This document shows, piece by piece, positions 25,975 through 34,476 of a stretch of DNA of 64,000 nucleotides. Under the pieces are notes generated by a model. It was given only the letters and a program-made list of their open reading frames with translations. It ran no database searches and was not told the origin of the DNA. The first letter of the stretch is position 1, and each line of letters starts with the position of its first letter. Origin of the DNA: Actinomadura latina NBRC 106108 (GTDB lineage: Bacteria; Actinomycetota; Actinomycetes; Streptosporangiales; Streptosporangiaceae). Position numbers and translations under genes: made by a program. The stretch covers positions 1-64,000 of the forward strand of contig NZ_BCQS01000004.1 in assembly GCF_001552195.1 (NCBI RefSeq). Direction: 5' to 3'.

Positions 25975-27239
25975 TGACCCGGACGTCCACCGTCCCTCCC
26001 CGCCGCCTGGTCGCCTCGGCGTTCGTGGCGTTCGCCGCCTTCGGCTCCTTCTGGGGCGTGTGGGGCGGGTCGGTGCCGCGGGTCCAGCGCCAGGCCGGCG
26101 TCGGCGACGGGCAGCTCGGCCTGGCGCTGCTGTTCGTGGGCGCGGGCGCGCTTCCCGCGATGCTGCTGGCGGGGCGGGCCCTCGACCGCTGGGGACTCAG
26201 GGTCGCGGCCGCGGCCATCGCCGCCCTCGGCGCCGCCGGAGCCGGACTGGCGCTGACCGCGGTGAGCCCGGCCGGCCTGTGCGCCGCGCTCGCCCTGGTC
26301 GGCGCCACGAGCGGGGCGGCGGACGTGGCCATGAACGCGGTCGCCGGACGCGCCGAGAAGGTCGCCGGCCGGCCCGTCATCACCCGCGCCCACGGCGTCT
26401 TCTCCGCCCTGGTGGTCCTCGCCAGCCTCACCACCGGGCTGGCGTCGGCCGCCTCGCTGCCGCTCGCCGCGCCGTTCGCCGCGGTCGCCGTCCTCTCCCT
26501 GGCCGCCGGGGCCGCCCTGCTCGCGACGCTGCCCGCCGGCCCCGCCGCTCCCGGGCACGACCGCCTCCGGGCGGCGGAGGCGGCACCGCCCGGCCGGCGC
26601 GGGACCGTCCCGTTCGTGCTCATCGGAGTGCTCGGCGCCCTCGCGTTCGCGAGCGAGAACGCGCATCAGAGCTGGAGCGCGGTCTTCGCGTACGAGGAGC
26701 TTCACTCAGGCGCGGGGCTGAGCGCCGTCGCGCCCGCCGTGTTCGCCGGCACGGTCGCGGTCACGCGCTTCCTCATCGGCGGTCTCACGACCGCCCACGC
26801 GCGCACGGTCCTGCTGTCCGGCGCGTCCGCCGCCGCGGCGGGCACGGCCATGATCGCCGCCGCGCCCACGATGCTCATCGCCGGACTGGGGCTCGCGGCG
26901 GCCGCGGCCGGAACCGCGGTCCTGTTCCCGACCCTGCTCGGCCTCGTCTCCGGGAGCGTCGAGGAGTCCCGCCGGGGGCGCGCGACCTCGATCGTCACGA
27001 CCGTGTCCTACCTCGGCTTCCTCGCCGGCCCCGGCTACGTCGGGCTCTGGGCCGGCGCCGCGGGCCTGCGCGGCGCCATGGCCGCGGTCGCCGCCCTCGC
27101 GGCCGCCCTCGTCGTCCTCACCCCACCGCTGCTGCGCCTCAGCGGCCGCGGGAGCCGGACGGAGCGCCGCGGACGGCGCCGGGTCAGGCGGCGCGGGCCT
27201 GGGCCTCCAGGTGCACGCCGACGCGGGGCGCTTCCATGA
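25974..27239 (+). CDS. MFS transporter
   Basis: A 421-residue major facilitator with about 12 hydrophobic spans, a central loop rich in Pro/Ala/Arg near residues 185-210, and the MFS motif A-like segment LLAGRALDRWGLRV after the second span. It resembles the small-substrate MFS clade often paired with LacI or ROK regulators. The ATG at 25974 lies at the edge of the operator palindrome with no ribosome binding site upstream, so the transcript may be leaderless. An in-frame ATG at 25956 is another option. The Arg-rich 3' tail overlaps the convergent OsmC gene by 56 bases. Substrate unknown. Confidence 0.85.
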   Translation: MTRTSTVPPRRLVASAFVAFAAFGSFWGVWGGSVPRVQRQAGVGDGQLGLALLFVGAGALPAMLLAGRALDRWGLRVAAAAIAALGAAGAGLALTAVSPAGLCAALALVGATSGAADVAMNAVAGRAEKVAGRPVITRAHGVFSALVVLASLTTGLASAASLPLAAPFAAVAVLSLAAGAALLATLPAGPAAPGHDRLRAAEAAPPGRRGTVPFVLIGVLGALAFASENAHQSWSAVFAYEELHSGAGLSAVAPAVFAGTVAVTRFLIGGLTTAHARTVLLSGASAAAAGTAMIAAAPTMLIAGLGLAAAAAGTAVLFPTLLGLVSGSVEESRRGRATSIVTTVSYLGFLAGPGYVGLWAGAAGLRGAMAAVAALAAALVVLTPPLLRLSGRGSRTERRGRRRVRRRGPGPPGARRRGALP

Positions 27240-27636
27240 TCGAGTTGTGCACGGTGCAGCTGTCGACGGCGGCCATCAGCCCGTCGGCCTCCACGGCCGA
27301 GAGCCGGGCGGGCGGGCGCAGCCGCAGGTCGATGCGCGACACCCGGGCGGGGACGCTCGGGCTCATGGCGTAGCCGGCGGTGACCTCCAGCCCGGCCGTG
27401 GGCAGGCCGTGCCGGTTCAGGTACCTCCGCGCGTAGTGGGCCGCGCAGGCGGCCAGCGAGGCGACGAACAGCTCCACCGGCGTGGGCCCGATGTCCAGCC
27501 CGCCCGCCGAGTACGGCTGGTCCACATGGATCACGTGGTCACGGACGAGCACGGCGAAGGCGTCGTTCTCGCGGTGGACGACCAGCATCTCCCTCACCAG
27601 GACCATCTCCTCAGCTCGTGGTGACGTGTGTTCCAA
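27184..27636 (-). CDS. OsmC-family peroxiredoxin-like protein
   Basis: A 150-residue OsmC/Ohr-fold protein. The two redox cysteines are present in VASLAACAAHYARRYL and AAVDSCTVHNSI, the usual SLAxC and C-x-V patterns. OsmC proteins reduce organic hydroperoxides in the cytoplasm. Two DosR-like boxes (27665-27702) lie immediately upstream, so it probably belongs with the stress genes to its left rather than with the catabolic regulon to its right. Confidence 0.88.
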   Translation of the reverse strand: MEHTSPRAEEMVLVREMLVVHRENDAFAVLVRDHVIHVDQPYSAGGLDIGPTPVELFVASLAACAAHYARRYLNRHGLPTAGLEVTAGYAMSPSVPARVSRIDLRLRPPARLSAVEADGLMAAVDSCTVHNSIMEAPRVGVHLEAQARAA

Positions 27637-27664
27637 GGTTCCGCCTCCGCGGCCCGCCGCAGGT

Positions 27665-27702
27665 AGAGCCGAAGGTCCCGGGTGCGCGGGACACTCGGCA
27701 CT
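27665..27702. promoter_or_regulatory. Pair of DosR-like boxes upstream of osmC
   Basis: Minus-strand GGGACCTTCGGCTCT (27679 to 27665) and plus-strand GGGACACTCGGCACT (27688-27702) form an inverted pair 8 bases apart. The pair at 20999-21036 has the same arrangement and spacing and shares the flanking TCGGCACTGAC text. The proximal box is 29 bases from the osmC start. Confidence 0.6.
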
Positions 27703-27747
27703 GACGTTCGCCCGAGGCCATGGCTACCCCGCAGCCGGCATGCCAGA

Positions 27748-27775
27748 ATGGAAACGGTGTTTCCATTGAGGGAGT
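27748..27775 (+). promoter_or_regulatory. IclR-regulon operator site 1
   Basis: ATGGAAACGGTGTTTCCAT is a perfect 8-bp inverted repeat with a 3-base spacer at 27748-27766. In the regulon pattern GAAAC-N3-GTTTC-N7-GAAAC the first two half-sites are perfect. The third (GGAGT, 27771-27775) is weak and overlaps the ribosome binding site of the gene at 27785. Confidence 0.75.
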
Positions 27776-27784
27776 GGTGGTCCG

Positions 27785-28603
27785 GTGCGGTACGTGGTGA
27801 TCGGGTGCGGGAACGTCGGGATGGAGCTCGCCCGGCGGTGGGTCGCGCAGGGGCACGCGGTCGTCGGGACGACGACGTCCCGGGAGCGGGTCGGCGAGCT
27901 GAGGGAGGTCTGCTCGGACGTCGCCGTGCTGCGGGGCGCCGACGAGGCGGCCGTGGCGGCGGCGACCCGCGGGGCCGACGCGGTGGTGCTGACGGTCAGC
28001 CCGCGGATGTCGCGCGCCTTCGACGCCGCTCAGCGGGTCGCGGAGTACGCCGACACCCTCGCGGCGAGCGCGCGGACCGCCGTGTCCGTCCACCCGCGGG
28101 TCGTGTTCACCAGTTCGGCGTCGGTCTACGGCGCGGGGAGCGGGACGGTGATCGACGAGGCCGGCCCGACGACCCGCGACGAGGACGCGTCGCCGCGCAA
28201 CTTCATCGCGGCGGAGGAGGCGGTGCTGGCGTCGCCGGGCGGCGCCGTGGTGCGCATCCCGGACGTGTACGGCCATCCCCGCGACATCGACTATCCGGCG
28301 CGGGTGAGGTTCGCCCACGAGGTGCTGGGCGGGAGCGTCCCGTTCTCGGCCGGCGCCCTGCTGTACCGGATCGACTACCGGGACGCGGCGGCGGCGCTCG
28401 ACTTCGTGGTGAGCGAGGGGCTGACGGGCGTCTACAACGCCTTCCCGGACGCGGAGGTGCCGCCCACGAACGGGGAGGTCTTCGGCGGGATCTGCGCGGC
28501 CGAGGGGCTGCCGGAGCTGACCTACCGGGGCGAGATCAGGACACCGGAGGTCCCGGTGACGTCGGCGCGCCTACGCGCGGCGGGGTTCGCGTTCGCGCAC
28601 TGA
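27785..28603 (+). CDS. Atypical NAD(P)-binding epimerase/reductase-like protein
   Basis: A 272-residue Rossmann-fold protein of the extended or atypical SDR class. The dinucleotide motif is VIGCGNVGMELA at the N-terminus. FTSSASVYGAGSG resembles the Ser/Tyr region of nucleoside-sugar epimerases, but the usual Lys of YxxxK is missing. It starts at a GTG right behind IclR site 1 and overlaps the convergent flavoprotein gene by 33 bases. As a member of the putative tetrapyrrole regulon it might reduce a pathway intermediate. That role is inference, and the substrate is not known. Confidence 0.7.
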   Translation: MRYVVIGCGNVGMELARRWVAQGHAVVGTTTSRERVGELREVCSDVAVLRGADEAAVAAATRGADAVVLTVSPRMSRAFDAAQRVAEYADTLAASARTAVSVHPRVVFTSSASVYGAGSGTVIDEAGPTTRDEDASPRNFIAAEEAVLASPGGAVVRIPDVYGHPRDIDYPARVRFAHEVLGGSVPFSAGALLYRIDYRDAAAALDFVVSEGLTGVYNAFPDAEVPPTNGEVFGGICAAEGLPELTYRGEIRTPEVPVTSARLRAAGFAFAH

Positions 28604-29992
28604 GGCGAGGCGCCGTCCCACCAGGCGGCCGAAGGCGAGCGCGGGGGTGAGGCACATGCCCGAGCAGAACGCGTTGCCGTTGACGGCGGCGGAGCCGATG
28701 ACCTCCCCCACCGCGTACAGGCCGGGGATGGCGGCGCCGTCCTCGCGGCGCACCCGGAGCCCGGCGTCGACGTCGAGGCCGGCGAACGTGATCAGCGTGA
28801 CGGGATGGTTCTCGATGGCGTAGAACGGCGGCTCGGCGATCGGCGCGGGCAGGTGCCGGCGCCCGAACGCGCCGTCGGTTCCGGCGGCGACGGCGGCGTT
28901 GTACCGCGCCAGTTCGGCGGTGAGGCCGGCCGGGTCGATGCCCGCGAGCCGCGCCAGCCCGGCGGGGTCGCCGGCGCGGTGCAGGCCGCGGCGGCGCCCG
29001 CACCGGGCGTCCAGGTCGGCGGGGCTCCAGCCGTGGACCATGGGACGGGACTCCCGCAGCGCCCGCGCGTCGAAGACCATCCAGAAGGTCATCCGGTCGA
29101 CGCCGGTGAGCACCCGCTCCTTGCGGTCGATGCTCGGCTCGTCCTCCGCGATCCACCGCCGGCCGTGCCGGTCCACGTAGATCTCCCACGGCGGGCGTTC
29201 CGCCGCGACCAGCTGCGGGCGGTTCGACCAGTCCACGCGCGGGTCGCCGCCCTCCGGCGGGAGGCCGCCGAACGTCGGGATGTACTGGCCGAGGCCCTGC
29301 AGCGCGGCGCCGATCCGGCGGGCCATGAGCAGGCCGTCGCCCGTCGAGGTCGGCGCGGCCGAGGTCGTCAGCGGCGCGCCCTCCAGCTCGGCGAACAGGC
29401 CGGGGGCGTGGCCGAAGCCGCCGGTCGCGAGCACGACGGCCGGCGCCCGCTCATCCTGGTCGGCGGCCACGCCGGTCACGGCCCCGCCCTCGGTGAGCAG
29501 CCCGGTGACGCGGGCCTCGCAGCGCACCTCGATCCGTCCGGCCTCGGTGTGGGGCGCCAGCAGGCGGCGCAGTGCGCTGAGGATCGCCGGGCCGCCCGGC
29601 GTCTCGGCCGCGTGGACGGTGCGCGGCGTGGTGTAGGGCTCGTGCCCGTACACGATCCGGGGCGTGGCGGGGTCGATCTCGTAGCCCGCCGCGAAGAGCC
29701 ATTCCAGGACGGCGGGCTGTTCGCGGAGCGAGAGCCTGGTGAGGTCCTCCCGCCCGGTCCCCCGGTTGATCCGCCGGATGTCGGCGTAGTGCCGCGCCGG
29801 GTCGTCGGCTATGCCGCGTGCCCGCTGGGCGGAGAAGCCCCCGGCGGACAGGTGCCCGCCGGAGTACGGCAGCGCCCCGCCGATGTCCGCCGCCTTCTCC
29901 AGGACGAGCACCCGCGCGCCGGCCTCGGCCGCCGCGATCGCGCAGGCCAGCCCGCCCGGCCCGGCACCGACCACGATGGCGTCGAACGCCAT
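28571..29992 (-). CDS. FAD-dependent dehydrogenase (fumarate reductase/KSTD-like)
   Basis: A 473-residue FAD_binding_2 flavoprotein. The N-terminal motif is AIVVGAGPGGLACAIAAAEAG with EKAADIGG. The C-terminal FAD block is GLYAVGEVIGSAAVNGNAFC. The overall plan is that of soluble fumarate-reductase, tricarballylate- or ketosteroid-dehydrogenase-like enzymes that move hydride to or from an activated C-C bond. Its promoter carries IclR site 2. It could desaturate or reduce a ring or side chain of the regulon's substrate. The exact reaction cannot be told from sequence. Confidence 0.82.
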   Translation of the reverse strand: MAFDAIVVGAGPGGLACAIAAAEAGARVLVLEKAADIGGALPYSGGHLSAGGFSAQRARGIADDPARHYADIRRINRGTGREDLTRLSLREQPAVLEWLFAAGYEIDPATPRIVYGHEPYTTPRTVHAAETPGGPAILSALRRLLAPHTEAGRIEVRCEARVTGLLTEGGAVTGVAADQDERAPAVVLATGGFGHAPGLFAELEGAPLTTSAAPTSTGDGLLMARRIGAALQGLGQYIPTFGGLPPEGGDPRVDWSNRPQLVAAERPPWEIYVDRHGRRWIAEDEPSIDRKERVLTGVDRMTFWMVFDARALRESRPMVHGWSPADLDARCGRRRGLHRAGDPAGLARLAGIDPAGLTAELARYNAAVAAGTDGAFGRRHLPAPIAEPPFYAIENHPVTLITFAGLDVDAGLRVRREDGAAIPGLYAVGEVIGSAAVNGNAFCSGMCLTPALAFGRLVGRRLASVREREPRRA

Positions 29993-30004
29993 GGCGCCTC
30001 CTCT

Positions 30005-30029
30005 GTTTCGCTCAGGGATACAGTGTTTC
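30005..30029 (-). promoter_or_regulatory. IclR-regulon operator site 2
   Basis: Read on the minus strand: GAAAC-ACT-GTATC-N7-GAAAC, one mismatch in the middle half-site. It lies just upstream of the flavoprotein gene that starts at 29992 and points toward it. Confidence 0.75.
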
Positions 30030-30073
30030 TATCTATTGGGACACGGGTCAAGACCCCCCTTGCCGGTGCCAGT

Positions 30074-30098
30074 GGAACAATGTTTCCATTGGGGAAAC
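30074..30098 (+). promoter_or_regulatory. IclR-regulon operator site 3
   Basis: GGAAC-AAT-GTTTC-N7-GAAAC: the first half-site has one mismatch, the other two are perfect. It lies 28 bases before the start of the two-cupin gene at 30126. Confidence 0.75.
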
Positions 30099-30125
30099 AA
30101 GCGGTCCCGGAACGGAGACGAGCGC

Positions 30126-31349
30126 GTGCGACCCCATGTCGAGCTGATCCAGGAAGACGACTACGTCTGGCACGCCGCCGAACTGGCGGGCGGCGAGGGC
30201 CGGGCGAGCGAGCGCCGCCTGTCGGTGGACGAGGAGGACGGCTCCTCCTCGCTGCGGCTCGACTTCCGCACCGGCTGGGGACGCGGCCCCGGCATCCACC
30301 ACGCGAACACCGAGTACTTCGTCCTCGACGGGTCGATGACGTACGGGGGCCGCGAGATCGGCAAGGGCGGCTACGTGTACGCCCCGAAGGGCGTGCCCAC
30401 CGACGCCATCACCTTCACCGAGGGCACCCGCATCCTGCACTACCGCGAGTACGGCGACGCCGGGTTCGACCCGGTCGGAAGCCTCGACGCGCCCCGCTGG
30501 AAGGACGCCTACGAGGACGTCATCGTCGTCGACAGCGAGGCCATGCAATGGGACGCCGTCCCCAAGGCGGGGCCGATGCCCGGCCTGTTCATCAAGTACC
30601 TGCACGTCGACCCGGTCAGCGGCTTCTACACCAGGCTCGTGCACGCGCAGGAGGGCTGGACCGACCACCGGCTCGCGCACCATCCCTGCTACGAGGAGGC
30701 CTACACCGTCCAAGGGCACATGGAGTACAACTTCGGCACCCTGGACCTGGGCACCTACTTCTTCCGTCCCGCACGCGTGAAGCACGGGCACTTCACCACC
30801 CAGGAGGGCGGCGCGACCTGGCTCCTGCGCTCGGACGGCGAACTCGTCAACTGGTACACGCAGAACGAATGGGTCCGGTGGGGTGGCGAGGCCGTCAACT
30901 ACGGGCCCGAGGACGGCCGGATGCGCTGGTCCATGGCCTCGCACGACCTGGGCCGCGGGACGAAGGGCCGTTCCGAGCGCGATCTGAAGGAGCTTCAGGA
31001 GGCGGTGCGGTACCAGCGCGAACTGGGCGAGATCGACGACGACTACGTCCAGCACGGGCACGGCGCCGACAAGAGCGTCCTCGCCATCGCCAAGGCTCTC
31101 GACACGGCGCGCTTGCAGGGCGGCCACGGCCACGATCATGACCATGACCACGATCACGACCACCCGGAACTGGACTGGGGCGCCGACACCGGCGTGCTGG
31201 AGCACGCGGACGAGCGCACCGACGCACTGAGCCACAACTGGGGCGCGGGCCGGGCCTGGCGTGAGGGCGGGCCCGTCCCGGCCCCCATCCTGTCCAGCCT
31301 CCCCGTCCGCAGCCGGTCCACAGGCCGCTGGGACGGCGACGGGATGTAG
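30126..31349 (+). CDS. Two-cupin protein with His-rich tail
   Basis: A 407-residue protein with two cupin barrels. The first (about 45-100) holds GIHHANTEYFVLDGSM, a typical H-x-H-x(3-5)-E metal motif. The second (about 175-235) holds HHPCYEEAYTVQGHMEYN and a later HGHFTTQEG. A run of alternating His and Asp near residues 337-350 (GHGHDHDHDHDHD) may store or bind metal. Cupins of this type (DUF4437-like) include dioxygenases and metal-dependent lyases. It starts at a GTG after ACGGAGACG, behind IclR site 3, and ends at a strong hairpin. A ring-cleaving or metal-handling role in the regulon is possible. Confidence 0.7.
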   Translation: MRPHVELIQEDDYVWHAAELAGGEGRASERRLSVDEEDGSSSLRLDFRTGWGRGPGIHHANTEYFVLDGSMTYGGREIGKGGYVYAPKGVPTDAITFTEGTRILHYREYGDAGFDPVGSLDAPRWKDAYEDVIVVDSEAMQWDAVPKAGPMPGLFIKYLHVDPVSGFYTRLVHAQEGWTDHRLAHHPCYEEAYTVQGHMEYNFGTLDLGTYFFRPARVKHGHFTTQEGGATWLLRSDGELVNWYTQNEWVRWGGEAVNYGPEDGRMRWSMASHDLGRGTKGRSERDLKELQEAVRYQRELGEIDDDYVQHGHGADKSVLAIAKALDTARLQGGHGHDHDHDHDHDHPELDWGADTGVLEHADERTDALSHNWGAGRAWREGGPVPAPILSSLPVRSRSTGRWDGDGM

Positions 31350-31353
31350 CCGC

Positions 31354-31401
31354 GGCGAAACCCCCGCGGGCCGCCTTCGCAGGGCCTGCGGGGGTTTCGC
31401 C
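31354..31401. terminator. Bidirectional hairpin terminator
   Basis: GGCGAAACCCCCGC (31354-31367) pairs perfectly with GCGGGGGTTTCGCC (31388-31401) across a 20-base loop. It sits between the convergent cupin gene and the surface-protein operon and probably terminates both. The GAAAC in the stem is coincidental and not an operator. Confidence 0.8.
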
Positions 31402-31414
31402 GTGCGGAGCGCCG

Positions 31415-32098
31415 TCAGTCGTGCGCCCTCCGGCGGCGCGGGATGATCAGCAGCGCCGCGCCCCCGGCCATGACGAGCGCGGACGCGATCAGCGCGTAGG
31501 TCGGCACCCCGTCGGGGCTGCCGGTGTTGGGCAGATCCCCGCTGCCGCCGTTGGCGGTGCCCCCGCCGCCACCCGAGCCGCCATCGCCGCCGCCACCGCC
31601 GGAGCCGCCGCCGTCACCACCACCACCGCCGCCGCCGGAGCCGCCTCCGGTGAAGGTGAGCGGGATCTCGGCCGTGTTGGGCCCCTGATTCCCGGGCGCG
31701 GTGACGGCGAGGACGCAGGCGCCCGCCTTGGCCGTGCAGTCGACTCCGGCGACCTTGGCGACCATCTTGATCTTGGCGTTCTTGGACTTGGCCTTGGTGA
31801 TGAAGTTGCCGCCGGCGTCGGTGCCGCCCACCATCGCTCCGCCGCTGGACTGCGGCGCGCAGTCGTCCGGGAGCTTCGGTCCGGGCTTGCACAGGCCGAG
31901 CGTCACGAACGTCTCGTTCGGGGTCATGCCGGTCACCTGGACGGTGATCGTGTCGCCCGCCTTCAGGCCCGTGGTCTTGCTCGCGCTGATCTTCGGTGCG
32001 GCCAGCGCGGGCGGCGCGAGCGCCAGCACGCAGGCCCCCGCGAGCGCGGCGACGGTACCCGCGCGTCTCCGGGCTCTGGTCACCCTGGTTGCGGTCAC
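31415..32098 (-). CDS. Secreted LPXTG-type neocarzinostatin-fold surface protein
   Basis: A 227-residue exported protein: a signal peptide (basic start, hydrophobic core, ALAAP cleavage near residue 34) and one immunoglobulin-like domain of the neocarzinostatin type with paired Cys (GLCKPG.../DDCAPQ and GVDCTAKAGACVLAV). A Gly/Ser/Asp linker of ~50 residues and a sorting signal LPNTG follow, then a membrane span and RRRRAHD tail. A sortase should attach it to peptidoglycan. It is the last gene of a surface-protein operon next to a class E sortase (38135). Neocarzinostatin-fold proteins bind large aromatic chromophores in a cleft; whether this one does is unknown. Confidence 0.85.
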   Translation of the reverse strand: MTATRVTRARRRAGTVAALAGACVLALAPPALAAPKISASKTTGLKAGDTITVQVTGMTPNETFVTLGLCKPGPKLPDDCAPQSSGGAMVGGTDAGGNFITKAKSKNAKIKMVAKVAGVDCTAKAGACVLAVTAPGNQGPNTAEIPLTFTGGGSGGGGGGGDGGGSGGGGGDGGSGGGGGTANGGSGDLPNTGSPDGVPTYALIASALVMAGGAALLIIPRRRRAHD

Positions 32099-32116
32099 TG
32101 TGTTCGCTCCTTCTGG

Positions 32117-32698
32117 TTATCGGCTGCGGCGTTGGACGGCGGTGACGGCGGCACCGGCGAGGACGAGGAGGCCGGCGGTGGCGGCCCAGAGCGGGGTGGA
32201 CGGCCCGCCCGTGCCGGGCCCGGCGCTCGCGGCGGGCTTCGCGGACGTCCGGACGGCGGCGCCGCCCTTGAACGGGGACCCCTTGAAGCCGACCCGGACG
32301 ATGGCGGTGTTGGCGTCGACGACGGCGTCCGGCACGGCGCCCGGCAGCGGGCCCGCGCCAATGACGCACTGCCGCGTCCTGCAGTCGATACCGCTGAACT
32401 TCGCATGTGTCCTGAGCTCGACCTCGGGGAACCGGCCCTGGGCGTCGATGTTGACGAAGGTGGCGCCGCCGCCGAGGTCGCAGTCCTTGAGGCCGTTGGT
32501 GTAGCCCTCCCGGCACAGCCCGACGGCGACCGACTTCAGCCCCGGCCGGAACCCGCTCCCGGTGACGGTGATCGTCTCGCCCTCCGCGAGGTCGGTGGCG
32601 CGGCTGACGGAGAGCGCGGGCGCCGGCGCCGCGCCGGCGGGGGCGGCGGGGGCGAGGGGCGGGGCCAGCGCCGCCGCGGCGAGCACGAGAGCGATCAC
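32117..32698 (-). CDS. Membrane-anchored neocarzinostatin-fold protein
   Basis: A 193-residue exported protein starting at a GTG that overlaps the upstream transporter gene (GTGA). It has an N-terminal signal sequence (VIALVLAAAALAPP). The ~110-residue domain, starting SVSRATDLAEGETITVTGSG, has a Cys pair (GLCREG/KDCDLG) and a second (GIDCRTRQCVIG) in the neocarzinostatin pattern. A C-terminal membrane anchor (PLWAATAGLLVLAGAAVTA) and a short basic tail follow. No LPXTG is present, so it stays in the membrane. It belongs to the same operon as the WxL/DUF916-like proteins. Confidence 0.78.
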   Translation of the reverse strand: MIALVLAAAALAPPLAPAAPAGAAPAPALSVSRATDLAEGETITVTGSGFRPGLKSVAVGLCREGYTNGLKDCDLGGGATFVNIDAQGRFPEVELRTHAKFSGIDCRTRQCVIGAGPLPGAVPDAVVDANTAIVRVGFKGSPFKGGAAVRTSAKPAASAGPGTGGPSTPLWAATAGLLVLAGAAVTAVQRRSR

Positions 32699-34476
32699 TG
32701 GGCGGAACCTCCGGTGCTGCGGGCCGCCGCCGGCCGGCGGGCGTCGCCGGGCGCGGGGACGGGCTTCTCGGTGACGCGGTCGCGTTCGACGGCGTAGGCG
32801 CGGCAGGCGAGGGCGTGCACCTCGGGGGCGGCCGGTCCGGCGATCAGCACGGCGGTGCCGGTGGCGGCGAGCCGTCGCAGCACGGTGTGCGCGGCTCCGG
32901 CGCACGGGCCGGAGGCGAGGCCGTCCACCAGCAGCAGCCTGGGCCGGGTGAGCAGCGCCTCGGCCAGGGAGAGCAGGCCCTTCTGCGCGTCGGTCAGCGC
33001 GCCGGTGTGCGCGCCGCCGAGGCCGCGCAGCGCGGGGAAGACGTCCAGGACGGCGTGCGCGGCGCCATGGGGGTCGGCGTGCCCCAGGGCGCGGGCGTGA
33101 CCGGCCAGCCCCTCGGAGACCGGCCGTCCCTCGGGGACGCGCGGATCGGGGCCGGCGAGGTGGCAGAGTCCGAGCGCCATCCGCTGCCCGGCGTCGAGCG
33201 CGGTCAGGTCGGCGCCGCCCAGCCGGACCCGGCCGCGGCAGCGCGCGTGCCCCGCGAGCGCGGCGAGCAGCGCGCTCGCGCCGGGGCCGGACAGCGCGAC
33301 CGTCTCCCCCGCCGCCATCACCAGCCGGACGCGGCGCAGCGGAACCGGGCCGCGCGGAACCGACAGGGCCCGGACGTCCAGGAGAGGCGGCGGCTGCGAG
33401 ACCTCGGAACCGCGCACACGCAGGGCCAGCAGCGCACCCAGAATCGGCGGCAGTGCCGTCAAGGTCAGCGCGGACCCCTCGGCGAGCACCCCGCGCAGGG
33501 CCGCGACGCACCCGGATCCGGCCAGCCCGCCGACCACGGCGGCGGCGCCGGTGAGACCGGCCGCCGCCAGAAGGCGCGATTCTGGCAGCGGCCGGAGCAC
33601 GGTGGTGTCGAGCGCGGCGATGGCCAGGCAGGCGGCGGCCAGGGCGACCGCGAACCCGGCCGCGAGCAGTTCCGGGCCGGGCGCGCTCGCCATCAGCAGC
33701 GGCGCCGCCGCGCCCGCCAGCAGCAGCCACGGCACGGTCTGCGCGGCGCCGGCCGCCCGGCGCCCGAGGACGACGAGGATCACCCCCGGCGGCAGCGCCC
33801 ACGCCAGGTACCGGACCGAATCCGCGCCGAGCAGGTCCCACCGGAAGGTCAGCAGGTGCAGCCCGCCCATGAGCGAGGCTCCGACGACCCATCCGATGAG
33901 CAGATGAACCGGGAGTGACGCCCGGACGTCCCGCAGGACGCCCCGCGCCACCGGGCGGTCGGCCATGCCGGGGCCGGTCCCGGCACCGGCCGCGAGCACC
34001 GCGGCCAGGACGCCCGCGACCAGGAGCGCCGTCCCCGGATCGGCGGACCAGATCGTGGCGATCCAGGCGGCCCCGGCCGTCCCGGCGAGGGCGGCGGCCT
34101 GGCCCGCGGCGGCGGCGCCGGGCGACCGGGCGGCGCACGCCCGGGGCACGGCGAGCAGCGGGCCCGCGAGGAGACCGGCCGCCAGCAGGCCGGTGGCGAA
34201 CACCGGCACGGCCGGGACCGCCCCCGCGAGGGCGACGGCGAGCCCGGCGAGCGCACCGCCGGCCGCCGCCGTCCGGTGCGGACGCACCCGTCCCGCCGTC
34301 CACAGCAGCGGAAGCAGGCCCGCGCACGCGAGCAGGAGCCCGGTGAGCGCCATGTAGGTCACGACGTCGCCGGGGACCTTCACGACACCGCCGAGCGCGT
34401 CGGCGAGCAGCAGCACCGTGCCGCCCGCCAGCGGCCCGGACGCGGCTCCGGCGGCCCGCCGGAACGAGGCCGTCAT
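32695..34476 (-). CDS. Polytopic membrane protein fused to a degenerate ABC ATPase
   Basis: A 593-residue fusion. Residues 1-385 contain about 12 hydrophobic segments in an MFS-like arrangement. Residues ~390-570 look like a LivF-type ABC ATPase (LTDAQKGLLSLAEALLTRPR, LLLVDGLASG). Key residues are lost: the Walker A reads LSGPGASALLAAL without the Gly-Lys-Ser/Thr, and the Walker B LLLVDG lacks the catalytic Glu. ATP hydrolysis is therefore unlikely. The ATPase half may be a scaffold or regulatory domain. ATGA overlap with the upstream gene and GTGA overlap downstream put it firmly in the surface-protein operon. Confidence 0.75.
   Translation of the reverse strand: MTASFRRAAGAASGPLAGGTVLLLADALGGVVKVPGDVVTYMALTGLLLACAGLLPLLWTAGRVRPHRTAAAGGALAGLAVALAGAVPAVPVFATGLLAAGLLAGPLLAVPRACAARSPGAAAAGQAAALAGTAGAAWIATIWSADPGTALLVAGVLAAVLAAGAGTGPGMADRPVARGVLRDVRASLPVHLLIGWVVGASLMGGLHLLTFRWDLLGADSVRYLAWALPPGVILVVLGRRAAGAAQTVPWLLLAGAAAPLLMASAPGPELLAAGFAVALAAACLAIAALDTTVLRPLPESRLLAAAGLTGAAAVVGGLAGSGCVAALRGVLAEGSALTLTALPPILGALLALRVRGSEVSQPPPLLDVRALSVPRGPVPLRRVRLVMAAGETVALSGPGASALLAALAGHARCRGRVRLGGADLTALDAGQRMALGLCHLAGPDPRVPEGRPVSEGLAGHARALGHADPHGAAHAVLDVFPALRGLGGAHTGALTDAQKGLLSLAEALLTRPRLLLVDGLASGPCAGAAHTVLRRLAATGTAVLIAGPAAPEVHALACRAYAVERDRVTEKPVPAPGDARRPAAARSTGGSAQ

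Noticed and set aside
30126-31349. Homogentisate dioxygenase
   Set aside because: Cupin motifs are present but length, motif spacing and the His-Asp tail do not fit that family.
31354-31401. GAAAC/GTTTC pair as an eleventh IclR site
   Set aside because: Half-sites belong to a long GC-rich hairpin with wrong spacing, placed after rather than before genes; it is a terminator.
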